From: JBEVMS01 sp040508515
GTDB lineage: Bacteria; Pseudomonadota; Gammaproteobacteria; Xanthomonadales; Rhodanobacteraceae
Length of the DNA: 17,021 bases
Direction of reading: 5' to 3'
NCBI GenBank assembly: GCA_040508515.1
Contig: JBEVMS010000056.1
Location: 1 to 17,021 of the forward strand
The stretch's first letter is position 1. Each line of letters opens with the position of its first letter. The notes below the pieces were generated by a model that made no database searches, was not told the origin of the DNA, and was given only the letters and a program-made list of their open reading frames with translations. Shown here piece after piece: positions 1 through 7,440 of this stretch. A program made the translations under genes and the position numbers.

Positions 1-498
1 GATGCCGTTGGAGCTGACCACGATGTCGTGCTCGCTGGCCGGTGCCAGCTGAAAGCCGGCGCTGTGGTCCGGACCGATTTCCAGATGCAGCACCACGCCC
101 TTGGCGTCGGCGGTGCCCTGGCGGATCGCCTCGGCGGCCTTGTCGGTGATGGTGATCTGCGGCGGCGTGCGGTCGGGCAGGCTGACGCCGAACAACTGGT
201 GCAGTTCGCCGCTGCCATAGAGCTGGCGCACGATGTCCGCGCCGCCGATCAGCTCGCCGTCGACGTAGAGCTGCGGAATGGTCGGCCACTGGCCGTAGAG
301 CTTGATGCCCTCGCGGATTTCCGGGTCTTCCAGCACGTTGACCGTGTGGTACTCGGGCAGCAGCTCGTTGAGCGTATTGGTAGTGGTGGCGGAAAATCCG
401 CACATTGGCTGCTGGCGGTTGCCCTTCATGAACAGCACCACGCGGTGGGCTTTGAGCAGGGATTCGATGCGTTCGCGGGTGGCGGTGTCGAGGGACAT
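1..498 (-). CDS. CGFS monothiol glutaredoxin with HesB/IscA-like extension (3' end outside window)
   Basis: This is the N-terminal 166 residues of a protein that continues past the left edge. Translation from the ATG at 498 gives a Grx4-type domain with the monothiol motif CGFS at residues 33-36, then WPTIPQLYVDGELIGG and the GADIVRQLY helix, covering about residues 1-110. After a short linker a second region starts near residue 126 (PPQITITDKAAEAI) and reads like the start of a HesB/IscA domain. CGFS glutaredoxins bind and pass on [2Fe-2S] clusters in the cytosol. A longer Grx4 protein with an IscA-like tail, I recall, is common in Xanthomonadaceae. A GGAG ribosome-binding site lies about 9 nt upstream of the start. 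Whether the tail keeps the IscA cysteines cannot be seen here. The glutaredoxin call is firm. The fusion call is likely. Confidence 0.9.
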   Translation of the reverse strand, partial: MSLDTATRERIESLLKAHRVVLFMKGNRQQPMCGFSATTTNTLNELLPEYHTVNVLEDPEIREGIKLYGQWPTIPQLYVDGELIGGADIVRQLYGSGELHQLFGVSLPDRTPPQITITDKAAEAIRQGTADAKGVVLHLEIGPDHSAGFQLAPASEHDIVVSSNGI

Positions 499-522
499 GC
501 AGGGGCTCCGGTAAGGACGGTC

Positions 523-528
523 ATAATA
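523..528 (-). promoter_or_regulatory. -10-like box upstream of the glutaredoxin gene
   Basis: The minus strand reads TATTAT here, 24 nt before the glutaredoxin ATG, in the 60-bp gap behind the phosphatase gene. The position suits a sigma-70 -10 element. No good -35 lies 16-18 nt upstream, so this is a weak call. Confidence 0.35.
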
Positions 529-558
529 CGCCCGATATGCCGACGCCGGGTTGGCGGT

Positions 559-1425
559 TCAAGGTTGGGCGGTTGACCAGATGCCACGGCCCACGTTGCG
601 CGCGTCGACGGCCAGCGGCGCGAACGCCAGCGCGCCGGCCGGCGAGGGCATCACCAGGTCGCGGCTGGCCCGTCCCAGAGCGGTGGTTTGCTCGCTCCAA
701 TGCAGCAGTTCCATCACCCCGGCCGCATCCTCGATCAGCGCGGTGCAGTGTTCCACCCAGTCGCCATCGTTCATGTACAGCACGCCTTCGAGCTGACGCA
801 CGTGGCCGTAGTGGATGTGCCCGCAGATATGCCCGTCCAGCCCCTGTTCGCCGGCTGCGCGCGCGACACGCTGTTCGTAAGCGCGGATGTACGCCAGCGC
901 CCGCCCAATATGCGATTTGACGATGATCGAAAGCGGCAGATAAGGCAGTTTGAAGCGTCGACGCAGCCCGTTGAGGCTGCGATTGCCGGCGCAGATCAGC
1001 CGATGCAGCGTCTCACCTAACACCAGCAGCCAATTCGAACTCAGGTGTTCGGGGTCGTATTCGTCGCCATGGCTGACCCGGTAGCGACGCCCGTCGGCGC
1101 CTTCGTGGATGGCGTCGAGTTCGATCCGAATGCCGCCGATGCGCTGGCCGGCCAGTGCGCGCAGCGGCGCATCGTGGTTGCCGGGGATGTAGATCACCTC
1201 GATCCCGCGCCCAGGCATCGCCAGCAGTTCGGCGATCACCGCGCTGTGGCTGGGATGCCACCAGGCGCGCCGCGCCAGTGCTTGCAGGTCGATCACGTCG
1301 CCGACCAGATAGAGCGTGCGGCAGTCCAGTCGGCGCAGGAAGTCGAGCAGGTAGTCGGCCTTGCAGTCGGCCGTGCCCAGGTGCAGATCGGAGATGAAGG
1401 CGCTGCGGCAGCAGTAGCTGTTCAT
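559..1425 (-). CDS. LpxH-like calcineurin-type metallophosphoesterase (COG2908 family)
   Basis: This 288-residue protein carries the full metal-binding set of the calcineurin-like phosphoesterase fold. The motifs are SDLHLG (D13, H15), GDVIDL (D43), GNHD (N83, H84), SHGDEYD (H119) and GHIHYG (H203, H205). The order and spacing match UDP-2,3-diacylglucosamine diphosphatases of the LpxH type, which cleave UDP-diacylglucosamine to lipid X in lipid A synthesis at the inner membrane face. It is some 40 residues longer than typical LpxH, with an extra C-terminal tail after about residue 245. It may therefore be a paralogue acting on another nucleotide or phospholipid substrate. No signal peptide is visible. 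It is transcribed towards the glutaredoxin gene and divergently from maiA. The fold is certain and the substrate is not. Confidence 0.85.
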   Translation of the reverse strand: MNSYCCRSAFISDLHLGTADCKADYLLDFLRRLDCRTLYLVGDVIDLQALARRAWWHPSHSAVIAELLAMPGRGIEVIYIPGNHDAPLRALAGQRIGGIRIELDAIHEGADGRRYRVSHGDEYDPEHLSSNWLLVLGETLHRLICAGNRSLNGLRRRFKLPYLPLSIIVKSHIGRALAYIRAYEQRVARAAGEQGLDGHICGHIHYGHVRQLEGVLYMNDGDWVEHCTALIEDAAGVMELLHWSEQTTALGRASRDLVMPSPAGALAFAPLAVDARNVGRGIWSTAQP

Positions 1426-1793
1426 GAGGCGCGTCCCGGTTGTCGACCCGGGAGCACAGTGTCGGCCTGCCGCGTATCAGTGGTGTGGCAGTCAGATGGC
1501 AAAGCGGTTGCGGTGTGCCCGGTCCCACACCGGCGGCTCGGCCGCAGGGCGTGAGCCAGCCGACAGTCATCTGCAGACGGCGGACGGCAGGCGCTAAAGA
1601 TGGGCGAAGAGATGGCGGGCGCCTTCTCATGCGCCTTCAAAGCGACTGGGCGTGTTGTGGATGACCGGCGCGATGGCGGCCGGAGCAGGGCTTGCGGCGA
1701 TTACATCCGGGTGTGTCTCCACCGCGAGCTGACGCCCTTTGAAGCGATGCGCAACGCTCGCGTATCATCGTTTTCTTTGCGGGACGTGCTGCG
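1426..1793. other. Divergent intergenic region between the phosphatase gene and maiA
   Basis: This 368-bp stretch separates two divergent genes. Short reading frames are present on both strands, but none has a convincing start, ribosome-binding site or recognisable product. The only element I can support is the maiA promoter at its right end. No RNA fold could be assigned by eye. Confidence 0.5.
1739..1768 (+). promoter_or_regulatory. Putative sigma-70 promoter of maiA
   Basis: A -35-like TTGAAG (1739-1744) and a -10-like TATCAT (1763-1768) are separated by 18 nt. Transcription would start near 1775, about 19 nt before the maiA ATG. A GGGA ribosome-binding site (near 1781) lies between. Confidence 0.5.
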
Positions 1794-2444
1794 ATGAAAA
1801 TGTACGGCTTCTGGCGCTCGGCCGCCGCGTTCCGGGTGCGGATCGCCCTCAACCTCAAGGGCCTGCCTTACGAGGAGACGATGATCGACCTGGATGCGGG
1901 CGATCAACGCACGCCGGCGTTCCTGAGCATTAATCCGCAAGCGGCGGTGCCGGCCCTGTTCATCGATGACGGGGCGCCGCTGACCCAGTCGATGGCGATC
2001 CTCGAATACCTCGAAGAGACATATCCCGAGCCGGCCTTGCTTCCGCGCGATGCGCGCGGTCGCGCCCGGGTCCGCTCGCTGGCGCTGATCTTCGCCGCCG
2101 ATCACCATCCGCTGATCGTGCCGCGTATTCGGCGTTATCTGGCCGATACGCTGGGTATCGAGGAGGAGCGGCGCACGCAATGGATCCGGCACTGGTTCCG
2201 CGAAGGGCTGGTCCAGGCCGAGACGCGGCTGGCGAATGAGCCTGAGACGGGCACGTTCTGCCACGGCGACCAGCCGGGCATGGCGGATCTGTGCTTGATC
2301 AGCCAGGTGATGGGCGCGCGCGGCTTCAACGTCAGCACCGCCGAGATGCCGACCATCGAACGCATTGTGGAGGCATGTCTGGCGATCGATGCCTTCGCCG
2401 CGGCACTGCCGCTGCGTCAGCCCGGAGCGCCGGCAGCGCATTGA
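1794..2444 (+). CDS. maiA: Maleylacetoacetate isomerase (zeta-class glutathione S-transferase)
   Basis: MaiA isomerises maleylacetoacetate to fumarylacetoacetate with glutathione in tyrosine/homogentisate breakdown. The 216-residue protein has the usual length. It opens with MKMYGFWRSAAAFRVRIAL, matching the bacterial zeta-GST start (SSxxxRVRIAL) with the catalytic serine region at residues 9-12. The thioredoxin-fold motifs NPQAAVPAL (about 47-55) and TQSMAILEYLEETYP follow. The C-terminal half ends with a GDQPGMADLCL helix and GARGFNV, typical of the zeta class. The usual DIHPLNNLRV stretch is altered to DHHPLIVPRI, so part of the substrate pocket differs. No other tyrosine-degradation gene is nearby, so the role rests on family resemblance alone. 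A general zeta-class GST is the alternative. Confidence 0.85.
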   Translation: MKMYGFWRSAAAFRVRIALNLKGLPYEETMIDLDAGDQRTPAFLSINPQAAVPALFIDDGAPLTQSMAILEYLEETYPEPALLPRDARGRARVRSLALIFAADHHPLIVPRIRRYLADTLGIEEERRTQWIRHWFREGLVQAETRLANEPETGTFCHGDQPGMADLCLISQVMGARGFNVSTAEMPTIERIVEACLAIDAFAAALPLRQPGAPAAH

Positions 2445-2689
2445 GCCGGCAATGCTCCACGGGCGCGGAGGCTTTGTGATCCGCCGCCGGCGTCTGATCA
2501 AAGATGGCGTGGAACGCAACGCTGCCAGCGCGCGCGATGATGGCGCTCGCCGCGGCCGACCTTGCCAGCCTGCGTCAGGATGTCGAGCCCCTTTTGAAGT
2601 CCGCTACGCGGAACCTTCGGCGCGTTCTGCGCGTGAAAGCGGCTTTCGATGAGTCTTGCGCTTGCGTGTCCCGTGATATCTGTAGGCGC

Positions 2690-3301
2690 TCAGCCCAGCG
2701 CGGCCAGCGCCACCGGCAGCGCGGTCAGCGCCCAGTGTGCGTATTGATGGGGGGCGGGGTGCAGGCCGTCAGCGGTGAGCAGATCCGGCTGGGCGCGTGA
2801 CAGGGCGGTGATATCCACCCATTGCGCGCCTTGGCGGATGGTTTCCTCGCGGGCGCAGGCGTTGAAACGGTCAATCGCCTGGCCGATGGCTTGCGGATCG
2901 CGGGCCTCGCGCCGGGCAAACGGGGTCACCCCCCAGTCGGGTATCGACAACACCAGCACCCGCTGGGATCGCCCGCCCGCCAGATTGATGGCTCGCGCGA
3001 GCAGTGCGCGAAACTCTTCGCGGTAATTATCCAGCGCACGGCCGCGATACTGGTTGTTGACCCCGATCAGCAGGCTGACCAGGTCATACGGCGGGGTCAG
3101 CGTTTGCTGCTCGATGGCGTCGGCCAGTTCGTCGGTACTCCAGCCGGTGCATGCGACGATCTGCGGCGGCGCCAGCGCATGGCCGTGTTGGCCGAGCAGA
3201 CGCGTCAGTTGCACCGGCCAGCGCGCGGCTTCGTCGACCCCTTCGCCGATGCTGTACGAATCGCCCAACGCCAAATAGGTCAGCAAAGGTGGCTGACTCA
3301 C
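2690..3301 (-). CDS. Cytosolic SGNH/GDSL-family hydrolase
   Basis: The 203-residue product has the SGNH hydrolase blocks in order. Block I is GDSYSIGEG with nucleophile S15. A block II-like glycine is in CTGWST (G53). Block III is GVNNQ (N82/N83). Block V is DGLHP with D178 and H181. The family contains esterases, lipases and acyl-CoA thioesterases. No signal peptide or lipobox is visible, unlike TesA, so it probably stays in the cytosol. The start is placed at the GTG at 3301 because the family fold begins right there (LLTYLALGDS) and because this GTG overlaps the upstream alaA stop in a GTGA junction. No separate ribosome-binding site is seen. It is probably translated by coupling to alaA. 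The natural substrate cannot be read from the sequence. Confidence 0.88.
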   Translation of the reverse strand: MSQPPLLTYLALGDSYSIGEGVDEAARWPVQLTRLLGQHGHALAPPQIVACTGWSTDELADAIEQQTLTPPYDLVSLLIGVNNQYRGRALDNYREEFRALLARAINLAGGRSQRVLVLSIPDWGVTPFARREARDPQAIGQAIDRFNACAREETIRQGAQWVDITALSRAQPDLLTADGLHPAPHQYAHWALTALPVALAALG

Positions 3302-4542
3302 GCGGCTACCGCGCCGTGCGTGGGCGCGCCGGCGGCCATGGCGGCCAGCACGCGCTCGATGCGCACGAAGACCTCGGCCAGCTCGGCGGCCGGCGGCAGC
3401 AGGGTTAGCCGCAGATGGCGGCTGTCGATCACGTTGAAGCTGCTGCCCGGCACTACCAGCACGTCCTCCTGCTCCAGCAGGCGCAGCGCGAATACGTTGT
3501 CGTCGAACACCGGGATGCGGTCGGCGCGAACCTGGGGAAAGGCATACAGCGCGCCATCCGGCCGCACCATGCTGAGGTATTGGCTGGCGGCGACCCCTTC
3601 GATGACGACGCGGCGCGCCTCGTGCAGGCGTCCGCCCGGAACCGTCAGCGCGTTGATGGTGGGCGCGCTTTCCAACGCCGGCTGTACTGCCCATTGCGCG
3701 GTGACATTGGCGCACAGCCGCAGCGCGGCGAGCAGTTGCAACGCGTCGCGGTAGTCGGTGCTGCGCCGTGCATCGCCGGACAAACTCATCCAGCCCACCC
3801 GGTAGCCGCAAGCGCGATGCACCTTGGACAACCCGCCAAAGCTCAGGCAGGGCAAGTCGCCTGCCACCGCGGCCAAGGGCTGGAAGGGCACACCGTCGTA
3901 GGTAATCTCGTCGTAGATTTCATCGCTGAGCAGCAGGAGATGATGCCGCTCGGCGACCGCCACCAACTGCGCCAGCAGCTCACGCGGGTAGACCGCGCCG
4001 GTGGGATTGTTGGGATTGATCAGCACCAGCGCGCGGGTGCGCGGGGTGATCAGCGCCTCGACCTCGACCGGGTCCGGCAGATGGCCGTGCTCGGCCAGGC
4101 AGCGGTAATAGCGCGGCGTGCCACCGTTCAAGATGGTCGCAGCGCTCCACAGCGGGTAATCGGGGCTGGGCAGCAAGACCTCATCGCCGCTTTGCAGCAG
4201 CGCGCGCAGTGAAAGATCGATCAGCTCGCTGACCCCGTTGCCGACAAAGATCCGTTCGATGTCCACGCCCCGCGCGCCACGTGCGCGCTGCTGCGCGGCG
4301 ATTGCCTCGCGCGCTTCCTCCAGGCCCTGCTCCAGCCCGTACGCTTCGCTGTCGCGTAGATGGCTGGCGATGGCTTCGCGCAGGTGCGCCGGCGTTTCGA
4401 AGCCGTAGCGGCCGGGATTGCCGATATTGAGCTTGATGATCGGCCGGCCGGCGGCTTCCAGCTCGCGCGAGCGCCGAGTTAGCGCGCCGCGAATCTCGTA
4501 GCGTACGTCGGCCAGTTGCGCGCTGGGTTTGATCGAAGACAC
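3298..4542 (-). CDS. alaA: AlaA-type alanine aminotransferase (PLP class I)
   Basis: The 414-residue protein closely follows E. coli AlaA (405 residues), which converts pyruvate and glutamate to alanine and 2-oxoglutarate in the cytosol. Matching blocks include YEIRG near the start, LNIGNP (39-43), GNGVSELI (101-108), PDYPLW, the cofactor-loop NPNNPTGAVY (177-186), SDEIYD (D207, Y210), and GLSK with the Schiff-base lysine K240. R248 and the substrate-carboxylate arginine R378 (HLRLTLLP) also match. The start is a GTG at 4542 with AAGGA about 9 nt upstream. The C-terminal tail is slightly longer than in E. coli and overlaps the SGNH hydrolase gene by 4 nt. It is divergent from rsgA. The call as an AlaA-like transaminase is firm. 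Exact amino-acid specificity is inferred. Confidence 0.92.
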   Translation of the reverse strand: MSSIKPSAQLADVRYEIRGALTRRSRELEAAGRPIIKLNIGNPGRYGFETPAHLREAIASHLRDSEAYGLEQGLEEAREAIAAQQRARGARGVDIERIFVGNGVSELIDLSLRALLQSGDEVLLPSPDYPLWSAATILNGGTPRYYRCLAEHGHLPDPVEVEALITPRTRALVLINPNNPTGAVYPRELLAQLVAVAERHHLLLLSDEIYDEITYDGVPFQPLAAVAGDLPCLSFGGLSKVHRACGYRVGWMSLSGDARRSTDYRDALQLLAALRLCANVTAQWAVQPALESAPTINALTVPGGRLHEARRVVIEGVAASQYLSMVRPDGALYAFPQVRADRIPVFDDNVFALRLLEQEDVLVVPGSSFNVIDSRHLRLTLLPPAAELAEVFVRIERVLAAMAAGAPTHGAVAA

Positions 4543-4677
4543 CGCCCGGGTTCCTTGGCTGAGAGCGGCTGTGCCGCCTTAAGGTTCATTCGCATGCTAA
4601 CAGCCCGCACCGCGGCACGGGCGAGCGGGGGCGGACGGCGTCGCCGCATGGCACGCGCGGTGGTTGCATGCGCAAGG

Positions 4678-4683
4678 CATAAT
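4678..4683 (+). promoter_or_regulatory. -10-like box directly in front of rsgA
   Basis: CATAAT ends 7 nt before the rsgA ATG at 4691, so transcription from it would begin at or next to the start codon. No Shine-Dalgarno sequence is visible in front of this ATG. This fits a leaderless transcript, but the matching -35 is poor. Confidence 0.35.
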
Positions 4684-4690
4684 CCCAGCC

Positions 4691-5743
4691 ATGAGCGATC
4701 ACGAAACGATCCAGCGGCTGCGCCGCATCGGCTGGCGCGGCGACAGCCTGCCGCAAGGCGGTCTGCGTCTGGCCCGCGTGGTGGCGCAGCATCGCGCCGG
4801 CTACGAACTGCACGACGGCGAGCATCTGTTCGGCGCGCAGCCGGACGGGCATTTCCTCAAGCGCGGATTGGACCCGTCGGTGCGTCCGGCGGTGGGCGAT
4901 TTCGTCGAGCTGCAAAGCGGCTCGCCGCCGCACATCGTCAGCGTGACGCCGCGGCGCACCGTGCTGTCGCGCGCGGCTGCGGGTGAGCGTTACGAGCGTC
5001 AGCTGATCGCCACCAACATCGACTACGTGCTGGTGCTGACCGGTCTGGACGGCGATTTCAACCCGGCGCGCATCGAGCGCTACCTGTCGCTGACCGAAGG
5101 CTCTGGCGCGCAGCCGGTGGTGCTGCTGTCCAAGGTCGATACCCGCAGCGACGCGCCCGAACTGATCCAGGCCTTGCGCGCGCGCCTGCCCGAGGGCACT
5201 CCGGTGCACGCGGTCAACGGGCGCGATCCGGCTTCGCTGGAGGTGTTGCTGCCGTATCTGCAACTGGGCGACAGCGCGGTGCTGGTGGGGTCCTCCGGCG
5301 CCGGCAAATCGACCCTGACCAATTCCTTGCTCGGCAGCGAGCGCATGGCCACCAACGAAGTGCGCGAGCACGACAGCCGCGGTCGCCACACCACTACCCA
5401 TCGCGCGCTGCTGCAACTGCCTTCCGGCGGCTGCCTAATCGACACACCCGGCATGCGCGAACTGAAACTCACCGGCGAGGAAAACCTCGACCTGTTCGCC
5501 GACATCGAGGAACTGGCCGAGCAATGCCGCTTCGCCGATTGCGGACACGGCAGCGAACCGGGTTGCGCGGTGCAACGGGCGCTGGAAAGCGGCGCGCTCA
5601 GCATGCAGCGCTGGCGCAATTTTCTGAAGCTGCGCGATGAACGCGAGCAGCAGGCGCAAACGCTGGAAGCGCGCCTGCGTCGCCAAGCCGCCGGTCGTCC
5701 GCCGATCAAGCCACCACGCCGCAGCGGGCGCGATCGCGATTGA
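4691..5743 (+). CDS. rsgA: Ribosome biogenesis GTPase RsgA (YjeQ)
   Basis: RsgA is a GTPase that helps mature the 30S ribosomal subunit and checks the decoding centre. The 350-residue protein shows the circularly permuted order of the family. An N-terminal OB-fold (about 25-95) comes first, then G4 as SKVD (147-150), G1 as GSSGAGKST (200-208), G2 around HTTTH (233-237) and G3 as DTPGM (251-255). A C-terminal zinc knuckle with C279, C284, H286 and C292 follows. The tail is basic, as expected for RNA contact. An in-frame TTG at 4664 would add nine residues. The ATG at 4691 is preferred because the family sequence starts there. It is divergent from alaA and convergent with the polyol dehydrogenase gene. 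Confidence 0.95.
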   Translation: MSDHETIQRLRRIGWRGDSLPQGGLRLARVVAQHRAGYELHDGEHLFGAQPDGHFLKRGLDPSVRPAVGDFVELQSGSPPHIVSVTPRRTVLSRAAAGERYERQLIATNIDYVLVLTGLDGDFNPARIERYLSLTEGSGAQPVVLLSKVDTRSDAPELIQALRARLPEGTPVHAVNGRDPASLEVLLPYLQLGDSAVLVGSSGAGKSTLTNSLLGSERMATNEVREHDSRGRHTTTHRALLQLPSGGCLIDTPGMRELKLTGEENLDLFADIEELAEQCRFADCGHGSEPGCAVQRALESGALSMQRWRNFLKLRDEREQQAQTLEARLRRQAAGRPPIKPPRRSGRDRD

Positions 5744-5754
5744 TGGCTGCCTGC

Positions 5755-5781
5755 ACCGTCGCCGGTGGCAATCGCGACGGT
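5755..5781. terminator. Inverted repeat between convergent rsgA and dehydrogenase genes
   Basis: ACCGTCGC (5755-5762) and GCGACGGT (5774-5781) form a perfect 8-bp stem with an 11-nt loop. It lies in the 91-bp gap where rsgA and the polyol dehydrogenase gene meet. It has no U-tract on either strand. It may act as a transcript-end stabiliser or a weak bidirectional terminator. Confidence 0.4.
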
Positions 5782-5834
5782 AGCTGCGCTTCACCGCATA
5801 TGCCGGCGATGAAACGCAACCGTGCATTGGGAAT

Positions 5835-7304
5835 CTAGCGCAGCGCTTCCAGCGTGGCGCGGGCACCGACGGTATGCAACTGCTGCAGTGCCCAGGTATA
5901 GGCCTGGACGAAGCGGGGATGTTCGGCCAGATCGCCGAACAATTCACGGTTCTCGATGAAAGCCACCGGGTGGCTGCGGTTGTGCTGCGCGATGGCTTGT
6001 AACTGGCCCTTGAGCCGGTCGACCACCTCGATCGGCTGGCCCTGCTCGTCGCTGCCCTCGTCGTAGCGCGCCCAGCTAGCCACCACCGCCGCGCTGCGCT
6101 TGATCTGGCCACCATGGGCCAATTGATGCCGAATCACCGGGACCAACCACTTGGGTATGCGGTCGGAGCTTTCGGCGCACAGCCGTGCCAGCGTGTCGCG
6201 AATCTGCGGGTTGGCGAAGCGTTCGATCAAGGTATGGCGGTACTGGTCCAGGTTGACACCCGGCACCGGTGCCAGCGTGGGCGAGCCTTCCTCGACCATG
6301 TAGCCGAGCAGGAACTGGACAAACAAGGGGTCTTGGCAGACCTCGTGCGCATAGCGGTAGCCGGCCAGGTAGCCGAAATAGGTCAAGGCTTGATGGCTGG
6401 CGTTGAGCAGGCGCAGCTTCATCAACTCGTAGGGCACCACGTCCTCCACGATCTGCACACCCACGTCCTCGAAGGCCGGGCGACCCTGGGCAAAATGGTC
6501 TTCCAGTACCCATTGGGTAAATGGCTCGCATACCACGGGCCAGGCGTCGTCAATGCCGAAGCGCTGTTTCACTTCGGCGCGATCGGCATCGGTGGTCACG
6601 GGGGTGATCCGGTCGACCATGGAATTGGGAAACGGGACATGGGTGGCGATCCATTCGCCCAGATCGGCATCCTTGCGCCGTGCGTAGGCGGTGAACATGG
6701 CCTTGGCGACGTCGCCGTTGCCCTGGATGTTGTCGCAGGACATCACCGTGAACGGCGCCACGCCGCGGGCGCGGCGTAAGGCGAGCGCTTCGGTCAACAG
6801 GCCGAAGCTGGTCTTGGGGCGCGCGCCCTCGACCAAGTCGTGCTGCACGTCGGGGTTGTCGAAATTGAACTGGCCGCTGACGTGATGGAAGTTATAGCCG
6901 CCCTCGGTCACGGTGAGCGAGACGATGCGCACCTCGGGGCTGGCCATCATCGCCAGCACGCCCTCGACATCGTCCGGTGCATACCGGTAATCGACGATCG
7001 AGCCGATCACCCGCGGCTCATAAACGCCGTCGGCATGCTTGATGATCAAGGTGTAGAGGCCATCCTGCGCGTCCATCACCTTTTTCATGCGCTGATCGGC
7101 CGGCATCACGCCCACCCCGCAAATGCCCCAGTCCGATGCCTTGCCCTCATTCATCAATCGATCGACGTACATCGCCTGGTGGGCGCGGTGAAAACCGCCG
7201 ACGCCGAAATGCACGATGCCGATGCGCACCTGGCTGCGGTCGTAGCTGGGGACGGTGACGGCTGGGTCGAGTCGATGCAGGGTGGAGGCATTCAGCGGCG
7301 GCAT
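5835..7304 (-). CDS. Mannitol 2-dehydrogenase-type long-chain polyol dehydrogenase
   Basis: This 489-residue enzyme belongs to the polyol-specific long-chain dehydrogenases, which oxidise mannitol to fructose, arabitol to xylulose, or related pairs with NAD(P)+. It has the N-terminal nucleotide-binding motif GVGGFHRAH (34-42). The catalytic signature KLRLLNASH carries K296, N301 and H304, one residue offset from the K295/N300/H303 of Pseudomonas fluorescens mannitol 2-dehydrogenase. D70 matches the Asp that, as I recall, favours NAD over NADP. MVDRITP (229-235) is also conserved. The ATG at 7304 is preceded by AAGGA and fits the family N-terminus. It is the last gene of a polyol ABC-transporter operon, so it probably oxidises the imported polyol in the cytosol. 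Mannitol, sorbitol and D-arabitol are all possible. No fructokinase or xylulokinase gene is in the window. Confidence 0.92.
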   Translation of the reverse strand: MPPLNASTLHRLDPAVTVPSYDRSQVRIGIVHFGVGGFHRAHQAMYVDRLMNEGKASDWGICGVGVMPADQRMKKVMDAQDGLYTLIIKHADGVYEPRVIGSIVDYRYAPDDVEGVLAMMASPEVRIVSLTVTEGGYNFHHVSGQFNFDNPDVQHDLVEGARPKTSFGLLTEALALRRARGVAPFTVMSCDNIQGNGDVAKAMFTAYARRKDADLGEWIATHVPFPNSMVDRITPVTTDADRAEVKQRFGIDDAWPVVCEPFTQWVLEDHFAQGRPAFEDVGVQIVEDVVPYELMKLRLLNASHQALTYFGYLAGYRYAHEVCQDPLFVQFLLGYMVEEGSPTLAPVPGVNLDQYRHTLIERFANPQIRDTLARLCAESSDRIPKWLVPVIRHQLAHGGQIKRSAAVVASWARYDEGSDEQGQPIEVVDRLKGQLQAIAQHNRSHPVAFIENRELFGDLAEHPRFVQAYTWALQQLHTVGARATLEALR

Positions 7305-7344
7305 GGAGGCAATTTCCTTGAAATGGCGACGAGGGGGAGTGAGG

Positions 7345-7372
7345 AAAAAGCGGAGCGGCGCGTCGGCCGCTC
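7345..7372 (-). terminator. Terminator-like stem-loop between ATPase and dehydrogenase genes
   Basis: On the minus strand a perfect 7-bp stem (GAGCGGC / GCCGCTC, 7353-7372, 6-nt loop) is followed by CGC and five T residues (7345-7349). It looks like an intrinsic terminator inside the operon, 41 nt before the dehydrogenase ATG. It may cause partial termination or mark a processing site. Confidence 0.5.
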
Positions 7373-7440
7373 GCGCGTGACGGCGATGCCTCGGCGCACC
7401 GCGGCGGTACGCCATGAGCATGAGCCGCCGTCGCGCGCAG

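Noticed and set aside
1500..1560. GC-rich paired segments upstream of the phosphatase gene considered as a riboswitch
   Set aside because: No conserved riboswitch core could be recognised and the pairing is what GC-rich sequence gives by chance.
2445..2689. Search for terminators between convergent maiA and the SGNH hydrolase
   Set aside because: Only short palindromes such as TCCGC-TAC-GCGGA and GAAAG-CCG-CTTTC were found, without U-tracts, so no terminator was called.
3302..3811. N-terminal extension of the SGNH hydrolase reading frame into alaA
   Set aside because: The extra 170 residues are an out-of-frame reading of alaA, Arg- and Ala-rich, with no fold. The GTG at 3301 fits the family start.
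2822..4212. Plus-strand open frames opposite the SGNH hydrolase and alaA
   Set aside because: They are antisense shadows. The minus-strand genes have intact catalytic motifs throughout.
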